From Aquanectria penicillioides (Eukaryota > Ascomycota > Sordariomycetes > Hypocreales > Nectriaceae), in contig PYIU01000009.1 of assembly GCA_003415625.1 (NCBI GenBank), positions 3,445,802-3,509,801 of the forward strand: a stretch of DNA of 64,000 bases. The letters run 5' to 3'. The position numbers and the translations under genes are program-made. This document shows, in pieces, positions 48,301 to 61,551 of the stretch. The notes beneath the pieces were generated by a model. The model saw only the letters and a program-made list of their open reading frames with translations. It did not search any database and was not told where the DNA came from. Position 1 is the first letter of the stretch; the number at the start of each line of letters is the position of its first letter.

Positions 48301-51300
48301 AGGGGGAAAAGTTATATTTAATTAAATGCATCTAATAGTCTATATAAATATTTTAGACTAATAGCATTAAAGAACTTTAGCCTAATGCTAAGAACTACTA
48401 AAAATTCAAGTAAAGTTAAGTAACTTTAATAAAATAACTTAAAAAGCTTTAGTAGATTCTAAATTAAAAGAAAATATTATCTTTAATAAAATAGTATAAA
48501 AATGCAAGCTAAAAGTAAAGCCTATAAAAGCTTTTACTATATCCTACTTTAATAATTGAATTTAAATGCATAAAGAAGTGAATATTAAGCTATTTCTTAA
48601 AAATATTTAAATAGTATAAAGATTCTATATTGCTTTAAGAGAATATATTTCTATTCCTTTTATTTTAGGAATGCCCTTTATTAAGGCTACTAAAGTTACA
48701 TTTAATTATATATCTCTAAAAGGAGAAATGCTCCTATAATATTAACTTAACTTAATTAAAATTATTATGCCTACTGCTAGAAATATTAAATAGAATGCCT
48801 TAAGGAATATAAAGATTACTTAAGGCAACTAAAGATAAGTTCCTAAAGTTCTTTTAGACTAATAGAATTATAGGGTTTAAAAGAAGATAATAATAAGCAA
48901 TTAATTAAATAATTAAATAAGGCATTAGTAAAAATAGTAATTTAATTAATAGTTAGGAATTAATTAAAGGTTAACTATATAGAGATAATAAAGGCAAAGG
49001 AAAAGCTATAGTTAGCTATATACTAAAAAGGGGAAATAGCACTTATTAATATAATATATAAACAAAAAGCCAATAAAATATATCCTAAAGATAATATTTT
49101 ATTAAATAGATCTATCCCTAAAGGGAATCTATATTAAAAGGAGAAAAGGTAGAAGGAAGTAAAAAGAGACCTTAAAGAGAAGTTTAAGTACTTAAAGCTC
49201 CTAATACTTAAGTTCTTTAAAATAGCTAAAGGATTAAGACTATATAAAAAAAGACTTTAGAAAGTAATTAATTAAATAGAAGGGATCCTTATTAATAAAA
49301 AAAGAAGTATTCTCTTAAAAATTCTCTATAATAGAAAAGCAGTACTTACTTAAGATTTTAAGGAATATAGGAGACTAAACCCTAAAGTGGCCCCTCTATA
49401 GATCATTAAGATAACTAAATATAAAGCCTAGTAAATAGAAAATATCTTAATCCCTAAAGGATTAAAAAAGAAGGTTATTAAATTGCTAAAAACTTAAATA
49501 AAAAGAGGAATCCTTTAAGAGTTTTATACTGCCTATTAAAACCTATATATACTAATAGTAAAAAAGGATAGTAGACTCCACTTAATTAATTCGGCCAAAA
49601 GATATAATATATATATAATATAGAATGGATTAATTCCTTTAGGAGCTAATAAATTCTTAGCTAAATTTAGGATATATAAAATCCTAACTCTTTTAGACTT
49701 CTTTTTAGAATATAACTAAATTTTCTTAGCAAAGAAAAATTAGGATTTAATGACTTTTAATATACCACTAAAGCTTCTTAAAATATATACCTTACTATAA
49801 GAAGGAACCAATTCAATAGTATAGTTTTTAAGAATTATAATTAAAATCCTCTTTAATCTATTACTAAAAGTCTATTAAGCCTTCTTAAATAATATTGCTA
49901 TTAAAGGACTAAAGACTAAATATAATAGAGAGAAAGTGCTCTTTAGCATATAGAAATTTATCCTAAAGCATTTAATTAATTTAAATAAAACTCTTTTAAA
50001 CATTAAGCTATTTAAGTGCACAATTTCTATAGGGAAGTTAAAGTTCTATTAGTATACTGCAATTATTATTAGATACTTATGCAATATAGCTAAAAGGCAG
50101 CTAGTAAAGAAAAAAGTAATTAAAATCAATAAGTAGAAAAGATACTATAACCTAAAGTAAGTTAAAGCATTTCTAGAAATTATAGGCTACTATTAAATTT
50201 AAGTTAAAAGATATATTTAGATTGCTAGACCTTTTACTTAATTATTAAAGAAGAATGCTATATAAATATAGGGTAAGGAATAAGCCAATATTATAGCAGT
50301 TCTTAAAGAAAAGATAATCTTTATTTCTATTCTAGCAATATTAAACCTTTCTAAAGGATCTAAAGAGGTTATCCTTATAACTAATGCCAATAAAGAAGGC
50401 TAGAGTGCAATATTAATGCAAATAATAAAGGGAAAGAGGCATTTAATAAGGTATAAATTTAATCTTTAGACTTCTATAAAATAAAGGTATAATACTATTA
50501 AACTTAAATATAAAGGCATATTGCATAGAATTAAATGCCTCTATAGCTATATATATAAATTGCCCTTTATCTTAAAGATAGATTCTTAAGTTTTAGTCCA
50601 CTAGCTTAATAGTAAGGCTAGTAATATCCCTAATGCAATAATCATTTAATAGATTGGTTATATCCTATTGTTTAACTTTACTATTTAATACATTCCTAAA
50701 AACAAGAACAATATAGCTAATAGGCTATTTAAAAAAGGTCTAAAAGCATTTAATTAAATAGACTAAAAGGCTAAAGGTAATATTAAAGAGTTTATTAATA
50801 CTTATCTTAATATTATTAAGATTAAGGATAAACTGGCAGAGTTAAAAAAGAATTATAGTGGACCTTTATTGCAATTAAGGGAATACTTACTCTTATTAAA
50901 AAGGCCAGTAGGTATTACCCTATAGAATTACCGATACTTATAGCTAAAGGCTAAAAAACACTTTATAAAAGGTAGCCACTTATAGATTAGGGCTAAAGAA
51001 TAAAAAGGCAACTTAAGGTTAGTTATAAAGAAGAAAGACATTTAGAAAGATTTAATTAAATTATACTATATTAATAGGGGGCATTATAATTGCAATGCCA
51101 TTTATATACTCCTCTTTAAAAGGTACTATTAGTAAAGTATAAAAAGGAGTATTGCAAAAGCTATTAGGCAGTGCCTAATATATTAAATATATATTCCCTA
51201 AAGACTAATAAAAGCCTCTATACCTATTAAGCCTATCTATTTAATAATAAAGATTTATCTTAATAGACAGTATATACCTTTTAATAAAGGATTTAAATTT

Positions 51301-54300
51301 ATACTAAAAGCTAAATATAACCTTTATAAATAGGTAGAGGCTAAGCCAATCCTAAGATTAAATAGTTACTATATTGTAAAATTCCTTAAAAAACTGCACT
51401 ATTAGTATAGAATGCTAAAAAGAGTGATTATTAATAATAAAAAAAAGATTATAAAAGGGATTCCTAAAGATTTTAATAGCCTTAATATAAAAGTTATTAA
51501 TACTTTTACTTATAACCCTAAAGTAAATAGGCTTATTAAAGGTAGTTATATTACTATAATAAGTTTCCTAAAGAAAAAGGGTAAAGAAGAAGAAAAATAA
51601 ATAGATATTTTATTAATAGCTTTACTGACTAAAAGAGTAGCTATTTATACCTTATATAAAAGATTACCTTTTTATCTGCTCTATAGATAGAAGCCAATCC
51701 TTCCTCTAGAAGTAAAAGTGCCTATATAGCATTTAATTAAATAGAATAATATAACCTTTACTAAAGACTTACTTAAGTAAAGGATTAGGATCCTAAAGCA
51801 AAAGCAAAAAGATATAAAAGAAGCTAGGCAATAAGTAATTGCATTCTAAAGGTTAATTGCCAATAGAAAGACCAAAAAGAATTAGTATAGGCTATATAAA
51901 AAGCCTCTTACTATAAAAGATCTAGTTCTTTAATACAATATATAGAATCAAAAGGATATATTTTATATTATAAAGATAAAGCTATATTAGTTAGGCCCTT
52001 ATAGAATTGCTAATACATCCAATAAAACAAAGAGTTATATCCTTAATACTATAAATAGAGTTAAGCTTTTTAGTACAACCTATAGTAATTAGTTAAAAAA
52101 GTTTGTGGAGGATAAAGATAAGTAATGGGTAAGTAAGAATAACAAAAAGACTTTTAGTGCAAGTTAAAAAGTACTATTAAAAATAAAAAAAAAAAGGGAA
52201 GCATTTAATTAAATATAAATTAGGTCTATAGAATAGTAGGAATAGAATAAACTCAATCTAAATACTATAAAAAGCTTAAATAACAATACTATAATATATA
52301 TCTATATTAGGCCTAAAGAGATTATTAAAGTTTAAATTCTAAAGATAAATAGTAACTAATAAATGCAATACTAAAATATAATAAGCAATTAATTAAATAG
52401 TTAGTAATAGCACTAAGCTAAAGATAGCTAAATTGCTATTAGGGGAAGGGTGCTAGGGGTTAAAAAGGGAAAAATAAAGACACTAAAACTAATACTATAC
52501 TAAAAAAAGATAAGCTGCCTAAAATAAAGTAAGGAAGCAAAATAAAAAGCAATTAAAGGCAAGTAAAAGGATAGCAAAACTGAATAAAACCAGATAAAAA
52601 TAACTAGAAATTGGCTAAAAACCCTAAGAAAATGCTAAAAATCCCTAAAAAAATCCCCTAAAATCTATTTAAAAACTTTAAAAATTATACCAAAAATCAA
52701 CAAAAATAGAACAAAAACGCCTAAAAACTATAATAAAAGGGTTAAAATCATTTAAAAATAGGTAAAAATGCATAAAAAATAGTAGAAAATAAAGTATTAA
52801 TGTCCATAAAAAATTTAAAAATCTAAATATACCTAATAGAAATTAAGTTTTAAGGTTATTAAAATAATATAATAATAGCAATAGCCTTAAAGGGCATAGA
52901 AACACTTAATCAATTGCTCTATAGCGCTATCTTCTACCTATTAAACTATTATTAATAAATTAAAAACTATATTTAGCCAGTCCATACCAAAAGATAAGCT
53001 AAAGACTATTATTTTTATTAACTAAAACTTACTTTACGCTTTTAATTAAACATTTCTTATACCTACTTAATTAACTAGCAATTACTAGCTATACTACTAA
53101 TAGAAAAACCGCATACAATTTACAGGCAAGTAATTGGCCTAAGAAAATCTATTGCAAAAGTTAATAGCTAAGTAGATTTACTAATAGTATTTATACTATC
53201 TAAAAGAAAGTTATAAAAGCCTTTATAAGAACCCTTTAATTAATATCTATAAAGAAAGCTTTATTTATATTTAAATTAACTATTTTAAATATAATTAATA
53301 TAGCAGCTACCTATATAACCTAATACTAAAATATATATATAAAAGGGAGTAAGAATATATTTATTATAGGCAAAAACCATAAAAGTATATAATTAAATGC
53401 ATCTATAATATATAAAGGGATTAGTATATTTAATAAAGGCAATAATAAATGCCTTAATATACTTAAGGCAAATTAGCAGCTAAATTAAAAAGTACCCTAT
53501 TGAATAAGCCCATTCTACAAGAATGTATATAGACTAAAGTCAGTACTAAAAGAGAAGATCTACTCTAAAATAAAGTACCAAATCGCAAAATAGCAACTAC
53601 AAAACAAACCATTAAGCAAGTTTGCAATTAGTCTATTTACCATTTTCCTTAAAGGCAATTTTAATATATAAAGGCTAGCTAAATTAATTAAAAGCTTAAA
53701 AGCTATAAATCTAAATATTAAAGCATTACTAAATCTAAAAGTATTTAATTAATTATTAAATAAAAATAATAGTTAAAAAGCAATATAAAAAGAAATACTT
53801 ATTAATTATTTAGTAGCAATACTAATAGTATTAGTTAAAGCCTTATAAAAGAAACTATTGCAAGTACACTAATAAATAGAGCACTAATAAAAGAATTTAA
53901 AAGCCTAAATATAGCTAACAGTAAGATTGCATACATTAGGGAGATAATTATAAAGTATAAAGGCAAGAGACTTAAGCTTATTGCAATATAAAGCTATTGC
54001 AAAATAAAGAATAAAAATTGCAGTAATAACTAAAGGTATAAAAGAATTAAAGAAGTAAAGAATAATAAGTAAAAAAGAAAGGAATAGAAAGGGGGGCCAA
54101 TATAATGCTCTTATAATAAATAGAAAATTAACCCCTAAGATTTAAGGTAAAAACCAAATACCAATAAAATTCTTATTAAACATTAAAAAGTATACTATTT
54201 TAAGAAATTTATTAGTATTTATATATATATAAACATTAAAATAGTAATTTACTTAAACAATACTAAACTAAAAATAAAAGCGCTTAAGTTATATTAACCT

Positions 54301-56971
54301 ACCTTATGCCTATAACTCTTTCCCTCCTTCTAATAATTTTATAGTAAGTTATATTACTTTAACTTTATTTATAATATCTATAAAATAATAATAATCTTTA
54401 TCTCTTAAGTTATAAGCATTTAATTATAAGCTTCTAAAACCCTTATTAACCTTTACTCTATTTTATAATAGGGCTAAAAAAAGCAACTTTAGGTGCAATT
54501 ACTTTAAAGGCACAATTTTTAATGCTAAGCAAAGACCTCTATATAGCTAAAGGAGTTATTTAAAATAAAGGCAGAATTAAAGATTTCTTTTCTTTTAGTA
54601 AAGAAAACACTACTAAAACATTTAATTAATTGCTTAATAGTCAATTTATACTATTTTACCTTTAAATAAATTAAAATTATTAGTCTAATAAATTAAAAAC
54701 TTAGCCTATTTTAGGTAATAAAAGCGATTTAAATTCCTAGCTTATTAATATTAATTGCTCTAAAGACTTCCCTTCTAACTCTTGCTAAGCCTAAACATCT
54801 TACTATTAAAACCTATAGGACTTATTTAAAAACCTATAAAAGAAAAAAATAGCCTTAAACTTTAGTATTTAAGCTTTCCTTACTACCCTTACCTATAGAC
54901 TTACTAACATCCTTACAATTTATTAAATTAATCTTTTAATTATAAGCACTAAAATTAAAAAGAATAAATAAAAGCAAAAGAGTTTCTCTTACAAGCTTTT
55001 GCTAAAAGGTATAAATATTAAAAAGACTAAATATTCAATTAGTTTTATGCCTATTAAGTTCCAATAAGCAATATACAACAAAAGGCTATTAATTAGCTTT
55101 ACTTACTTTACTAATACTATCTATTAAAGCTTCTTTATTTAGGATAGATAGCTAAGGCATTTAATTATTTATAATACTGCTAATATCCTTTAGAATAAAT
55201 AAGCTATTACACTTACTATAATATAAAGGGAGATTATAACTAAAATAGAATTGCCCTATAATTTCTTTATTTTTATTATGCCTATTACTAAGCAAGCTAG
55301 AAATTAAAAATATAGTTTCCTAAATGCTTTCCTTCTCTTCCTTAATATCTATAAAATAGTTAAACTTATTAAATCTTTAATTATTAAATGCCTTATAACC
55401 TAGCCCTTAATCTTTAACAATAGGTATAATGCTATTAATAACCCCCCTCTAGCATTAATGCATTGCAATTAGGTTCTTATTAAGTATAGGTAAGGTAAAA
55501 GTACTTAATTAATTGCTTTAAATACTAATTAAATACATAACTTTATTAGTATAGTTATTCTTAATAAGCTTAATATTGCTAATAAAAAGTTCTTTAATTA
55601 ATATAAGCTTATAGAACTTATTAGGACCTATAAATCTATCTATATCCTATACATTTAGAACAGTTCCCTTAATACTTAATGGCTTTATATTAGCTTAAGA
55701 AGCTATTATACAATAAGTTAGAATAGAATTAATTATTAAACTCTTAGGAATAAATATTAAATTGTCCTAAAGCCATTTAGTCCTTAAGGTAATAGTTATT
55801 AAATAAGTCAGCCTTTACTATTAGGCCTTTAATTGCCTTATTAACCTTTAACTAATAATCTAATTAAATGCTACTATACTTATAGGTATTAAATAACTAA
55901 TAGATTCCCTATTAAGATTAGTAAGTCTACTAGAGTTATTATTACCTTAAGTAATAATAAAGGGGAAGGTTTAGGATAAGCCCTAAATTATTAAAGCTAA
56001 AGTATTAAAGTAACTTGCCTTTACAGTCTATACTTTAAGTTTAAAACTTCTGCTTTTAAACCTACTATTAAGCCTAAACTAATAATTAAACTAGCCTAGC
56101 CCTTATATAAGTTGCCTATTAGCTTACTAACTTATATAAGCATTGCCCAATTAAGCGCTTTTAAAAAAAAAGTCTAGATTGGCGCTTATTCTATTATATT
56201 TAATTAAATATTTATTAACTCTTTTAATAAAGGATAAATAACTAAGTTAATTCAATCGGTTCAATAGGTTCTATTATTTAGATCTACAGTTTCATAAAGG
56301 TTAGATCAAATAAACTTAAATTCACCTACTGCCAAAAGTAATAAATAGAGTTTTTATAAGCGCTTTACACTACCTTTACCAATTCCTTAACCAATTAAGC
56401 GCATAATAAAAGAAAGGAATTATATTACAATTGCTAATACTATAGTTAAAAATATTACTAATACCGCTATTTAAACCCAATAAAGTAATTATAACCTAAA
56501 CTATATTGCCCCTATTAAAAGAAAGATAACCGTTAAAACTAAATAAATAAATTTGCCTTAAATTAATCGATAGGCTATTCTTAAACTCCCTTAAATAAAG
56601 AGCTAGATCTTTTATATACCAAAAGGGTTAATCTTAATAAACCAATAGAATAAGATTATAACTGCTACTTATAAGCTATTTAAACCTTTAATTTCTACTT
56701 GCTAATTTTAAGCTAATTAATACTACAATTAGGAATTGCATTATAGAGAGAAGTAATATTAAAGTTAGAATAGGGAGGTTAAGTATTAAAAGCAAAATGA
56801 ATTATAGAGGGGAATAATAGTATATTAAGTAATAGATTATAAATATAAAGCATTTAATTAAATGCTTCCTTTAAGATTTTTTTTATATTTAAATAGATTA
56901 AGCTTAAAGTTTTCCTTTTGTATTATGCCTTTAGTTCGCTTAAGGATAAGCATTAAGGCATTAAAGAGGGA

Positions 56972-57354
56972 TAAATTAAAGTCTAGGGTAATATAGATTA
57001 ATCTATTATTAGGTTGGTCAAGAAGATAAAAAGGACCTTAAAGATATAGGAAATAAATAGGCAGTTTTCTCTAATTAATTTTTATTTTTAAAATTCTAAA
57101 TTCCTTGCATTTAGACCCTATTAAAGTCTTAATGCAGCCCCTTATAATATTACTTTATTTATAACTTTCTACTCTATTTTCTTTCTTTCTTTTCTTTAAG
57201 GGATACCCTAAAGCATTTGATTAAATGCTTTAATACTCTTCTAAATTATTTGCAACTGCTTAAAAAGGCTATTCGGTCTTCAACCGAACCTACTTACCCT
57301 ATACCCTTTTGGGTGGGGTGTGTGTTTTGGCCAATATCCCTATCCACTAACACA
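56972..57354 (+). repeat. Gypsy copy 2, 3' LTR (383 bp)
   Basis: Preceded by the purine tract AAAGAGGGA; begins TAAATTAAAGTCTAGGG and ends CACA. Confidence 0.9.
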
Positions 57355-57669
57355 TTAGTCTTTAGAATTAAAAGGTATATAAGTATATTAGTTCTAAAAC
57401 TAGCCTTAATACCTAATAAATAGATAGAGTTTTCCTTTACTAAAAGATTAAGCTATAATTACAATGCTATATAATATTAATTATATATTTACTTAAAAGT
57501 TAAAACCTATATTTTTATTTATTTAATAATACTCTATAGGTTTTATAATAGGCAGTGCTTCTATACTATTTTTAATAGAGAAAAAACTATATATATAAAA
57601 TATTAGATAAAAACCCCTATATCCCTTACTTACTAGCCCCTTATTTATCTCTATAGATTAAAATTAATT

Positions 57670-58085
57670 AAACATTAGTTATGCCTCTTACAGTTCAGTA
57701 TATATTGACCACTTTCTTCTCCTGCTTCCGCTTATAACAACTATACTACCGATTGGCCCTATAGGAACAGTATATTATCGTACCTAGGATTTACAGCTGG
57801 GGAAACTGCTAAGGATCTCGCGCTCCAATCGCAGCCCAGGTTTATTCAAGAGCCACAGGGCTAGGCTCTTACAGGCCCCGCCCAAACCTATAGCCTTACT
57901 ATTGCAGGTCGGGCTCGCTAAAATAACGCTCCAAATGCAGCCAAGTTTTTCGCTACTAGCTGTGGGCTAGGCTGCTTTTAAGTTCCCCTTGCCCTACTTA
58001 AGTAGACTAATCTTAAGCAAGTAAAAAGAGGTGCTTCAGTAGGATTTAAACCCACTCCCTCTACTTTAAGGGCTTCCAAGTTAAA
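57670..58085. other. GC-normal island inside the RIP block with 106 bp tandem duplication and tRNA-like segment
   Basis: About 400 bp of ordinary composition between strongly AT-rich flanks. CGCTCCAA..GCAGCC..GGGCTAGGCT occurs twice with a 106 bp period (57821 and 57927; 57858 and 57964). On the minus strand near 58030-58085 is a tRNA-like 3' half: B-box GGTTTAAATCC, then GAAGCACC and a T-run. No matching acceptor 5' strand was found, so it is a tRNA-derived relic rather than a gene. Confidence 0.55.
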
Positions 58086-58992
58086 ACCTATACTTATAAT
58101 TAAAAAGGAGCAGTATATCTTTTTATTATTAATATTAAGGGCTAATAATATCTATTAGGCAATAGAAGCTATAATAAAGGGACTAAAATATAAGCAGTTA
58201 GCAATATAATTATAAGCGCAAAAAGGAGAGATTAAGCTTACTAAAGATAGCACTAATAATTGCTAGCCTTATATATAGAGCACTATTAAAAGCAATTAGC
58301 ACTCTTAAAATAATATCTCTTATTGCCTTTACTAGCAATAGCTATATAGATATATCCTTTATAAAAAGGATCCCTAAAGATATAAAGCTTAAGCATAAAG
58401 AATTAAAAGAAGTTAATAAGCTATTTATATATATTAAAAGCTTAATAATAAACCAAGCTTTTTAATAAGCATTAGCGCTTATATAGAGAAAGTAAAGGCA
58501 AAGAAAAAGCTAATAATAGCAATACTAAAGATATTAATAGCATTAAGGACTTTAAAGCCTAAAAAGAAAAGGAAGAATTAATAATATTAAGCCAATCTTT
58601 AAATTAAAAGGATATACCTTTAAAAAGAACCTTAAAAAGAAGCTATTATTAAACTTCCTTATAAAAAGAGCAGCTAAAATAAAGATTTATAATAAACTAT
58701 ATTAGTAATAAAAAGTATTAATAAAGAAAGGAAAAAAAAGCTAAAAACTAGCTATATAAAGCTTAAATATAGTATAGCTAAGCTTACTTTTTTTTTACTT
58801 TATATATATTATTTAATTTATTGCTTAAAACTAATAAATATATTAAATTAACTAAAAGTCTAGCTAAATATACTAATAGAAAAAGGTAAATAAAGAATAT
58901 ATTAATCCTTAATGCAACTTTAAAAATAAAGCATAAAAGCAATTAAAATACTATATAAATAGCTTTATAGTCTCTTAATTAAGGGGTATATT

Positions 58993-59248
58993 ATAGAATA
59001 TAGAACTAATAAGGATATTATTAAAGGCTATATCTATTATATATAGCTATTATATAGCTAGCTTAAAGCTCTATCTTTTGACTTAAGTATTAGATCTATT
59101 TTAGGTAAGCTTAATAGGGTATAGAACCTAATTAAAGCAAGCTTAATATAAATAAAAGGGAGCTTTAAGACAATATTCCCTTTATAGAAAACAAGGCTTT
59201 TAATAGACCTCATTACATATGCATCTACTGTATGATTCTGCGTGACAG
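58993..59248 (+). repeat. Right copy of direct repeat bounding the AT-rich block
   Basis: Gap-free match to 26035-26290. Here the inner (left) part is RIP-mutated and the outer part after about 59215 is normal sequence, the mirror of the left copy. Confidence 0.75.
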
Positions 59249-60263
59249 AAACGAAGCTCAAAATAATTGGATGAAAGTCATGTAAATACACCATAGCTCT
59301 ATTAGGTCTAGCGCAGCCCGACCCCTCTTTTAGAGCCTAAGCAATGAAGCAAGGCTGAGAGGGACAAAAACAAGAACAAGGACAATACACACAATTACAC
59401 AACTGGTTCGGTTCAACACATTGGTTACACAACATCCTAGGGCAAGGCATTAGGGGGGACTGAAAAATCCTCCCGCAAAATAGCCTGTGTTACCTTAAGG
59501 GCTTAGCGGAGCTAATGCATCTACAAATTGAAGGATGCGTCAAACCGAAGTATATTAACATAATTTAAACTTTACCCCAATCCCAAGCCCTCATTATGGC
59601 CCCGGGTCTTTCGCTGAACTATATCTGGCTTCCGGCATTGATGGGGACTTGATAACAAGAAGAAGCAGAGCCCACAGGGCTAGCAAATTCCTAGGCTTTA
59701 GAGACAGTCGTGAGTTCCTCGTGTTGTGGCACTACTGAGGTTGGACCACAACGTGTAAATGCAACAGCTAGTCTAGCAAATTTAAAACACCTGGCGAGCG
59801 TTCGTTTCCGTCCTAACCAGTCTGCCGGTATAAGGTACGTTGACAACTCAGGCCGTTAGCCCAGAAAGACACCGGCATAGTACCCGGTTTTGTGATGAAG
59901 CATCTAATTGGATGCTTCTGAATAGCAAAGCTTTCATAAACCAACTGTAATAAAAATACTTAAAACTAGATCAACTACATAAAAAAGAAACCCTGTTCTT
60001 TGCTTTTAAAAGGAATGAATTGAAAAGTCGCACCCGCCTCTTAGTCTCTGGACCGTCCCATCAACATCTCAAAATTGATTAATGTCATCCCAGTCGCGCT
60101 GATAAGACACTACATTCCCCAATATTTATAGGAACTGCCACTTCCGATGAGTAGCGTTGTATCTTGCCACCATTACACATAAAAGAATTCTTCTGCCCGA
60201 GGCCATTTCATTCAATTTGACCATGTACTAATCATCAGCATTGCAAGCATACTACGATAGAGT
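59249..60263. other. Intergenic region right of the RIP block
   Basis: Normal composition, no gene. Holds a GGGGGGACTGAAAAATCCTCCC-like hairpin near 59455 and the palindrome at 59897-59918. Confidence 0.4.
59897..59918. repeat. 22 bp palindrome, unmutated form of a motif frequent in the Gypsy elements
   Basis: Perfect 8 bp arms GAAGCATC and GATGCTTC around TAATTG. RIP-converted forms (GCATTTAATTAAATGC and variants) recur about ten times in each Gypsy element, including once in every LTR. Confidence 0.5.
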
Positions 60264-61551
60264 CTAATACTTAATCATGGCCACTTGAGCCTTTTCCAAA
60301 ACTCTAACTTGCTCATTGGGAGACTGAAGGAAAATGACTAGAGCTCCACATAGGGTGAGAGTGACTCGTCGTGAACAACCAGATCCAAGCTCCAATTTTT
60401 GAATCACATCTGCATACTGCTTGATATCATCAGCTGCCGGTTTGGCAGAGATATTGATGAACCCATAATCTTGTCTCGACTTGCGCATGAGAAGTCGGAG
60501 CGTATATGCTTGGTTGCAAAGTTCCCGAAAATGCGACTCCAGGGTATTTATGTTTTGAGGTGTTGATCCCTCTATTATCAAGCCCGAGAAGAAATGACAC
60601 ATTTGCTCCGCCAGGGCCGTACCGAACACTTTGCCTTTTAGTCCGGCGGCCTCGATGCTTCTCAATGTCGATAGCCTCCAATTCACTATTATGTCGTGAG
60701 GGACTAGAAACGGTTGGTATAAATTGATCCCAATATCTTGATAGGGGAAAATAAGAAAAAAGAAAACTAACCTCTGTACTGAACAAGCAAGTGCTCAAAA
60801 TGACCTAACCCTGCATTTAGAGTCGAAATGTCCTCTGAGTTTCCGACTTCTTCTTGTGACTCGGAGATGGCGAAAAACTCCTCTCCGAAAACCCTTTCGG
60901 CCAAAATCTGTGATAAAACCGCCCTCAAAACTAACATTCGACTTTTTCGCCCGGGACTTTGCCACAGCTCAGAGAGATACTCTCCTAGTGCGAATGCGCT
61001 GCCCTCGAAGTCTAATATTCTTCCTTCAACCTGGAATAGTTGGCTCGCTGCGATCTTTTGAATCCCTTGTTGAAGGTTTCCATATGCACTTATCAGCTCT
61101 TCGTCGCCAATTTCTTGATAAGATTCATTTCCCAATACAGAATCGCGCAAAGTCTGCTCCTTGGCACGCAAATTCTGGACCTCTTGTTTATGCCACTCTA
61201 GGTCTCGTTGTAGGTGGCTAATAGCGACATCTCTACCGCGCAATTCGTTACTAGCATGCTGTAACTGGTGAATCAGTTGTTGATTGCCAGTGTGACTGAT
61301 CGCATTGCTGTTCAAATTCTCCTACATAGCAGAAATGTTAGAAAAGAGTTTGCTACCTGTCAAAAGCTGAGCCTTACTTCAGATCCAGTACTATATCCCT
61401 GGAAAATAGCTGGGATATTCTGAATTTCCATTGCTAGTCGATTGCAATATTCCTCAATTGCTTGTGGAGAATGTTGTGGCCTCTGCGAATCAGATGCTCC
61501 TTCTGATGATTCCCTACCTTGTCGGCTTGCTCTTGAAGTTCTAGTAGCCAT
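60264..61551 (-). CDS. Uncharacterised fungal coiled-coil protein
   Basis: Three exons (61551-61378, 61321-60772, 60685-60264) with introns of 56 and 86 nt give 381 aa, all phases matching. The start at 61551 has a strong context (CAACAATGGCT); an in-frame ATG at 61617 is less likely. The N-terminus is Ser/Arg/Gln-rich and disordered (SRASRQGRESSEGASDSQR). Residues about 70-118 form a coiled coil (repeated Leu/Glu/Gln, e.g. ISHLQRDLEWHKQEVQNL). The rest looks helical and globular. There is no signal peptide or membrane segment. I do not recognise the family. It is divergent from the Hsp70-like gene, about 630 bp away. Confidence 0.7.

Larger units (their letters stand above)
44952..57354 (+). 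mobile_element. Gypsy LTR retrotransposon, copy 2, RIP-inactivated
   Basis: 12403 bp, collinear with copy 1 throughout (offset about 16926 at the left end). 383 bp LTRs; target duplication TTAG on the right (57355-57358) and TTAA on the left (44948-44951), a single G-to-A difference. Integrase relic at about 51412-51720 and the extra 3' region are present as in copy 1. The insertion lies just inside the probable Copia 3' LTR. All frames are broken. Confidence 0.9.
26200..59215. other. RIP-mutated AT-rich block of nested retrotransposons
   Basis: About 33 kb in which C and G are scarce, TA-rich words dominate and coding relics show Gln codons turned to TAA/TAG, Asp to Asn and His to Tyr. Repeat copies within it differ mainly by transitions on both strands. 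This fits repeat-induced point mutation in an ascomycete. Only short fragments of open frame remain. A GC-normal island survives at 57670-58085. Confidence 0.85.

Noticed and set aside
44727..57430. Idea that the 26035/58993 direct repeats are the Copia LTRs
   Set aside because: The Copia purine tract and LTR start lie at about 44720-44727 and do not match those repeats.
58030..58085. A tRNA gene on the minus strand
   Set aside because: B-box and 3' end are tRNA-like but no 5' acceptor strand pairs with it; better read as a tRNA-derived relic.
29684..59294. Scattered 60-78 codon frames in the AT-rich block
   Set aside because: They are fragments or antisense of RIP-mutated Gypsy and Copia genes, not genes in their own right. 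Only 34486-34674 and 51412-51600 lie in the true integrase frame.
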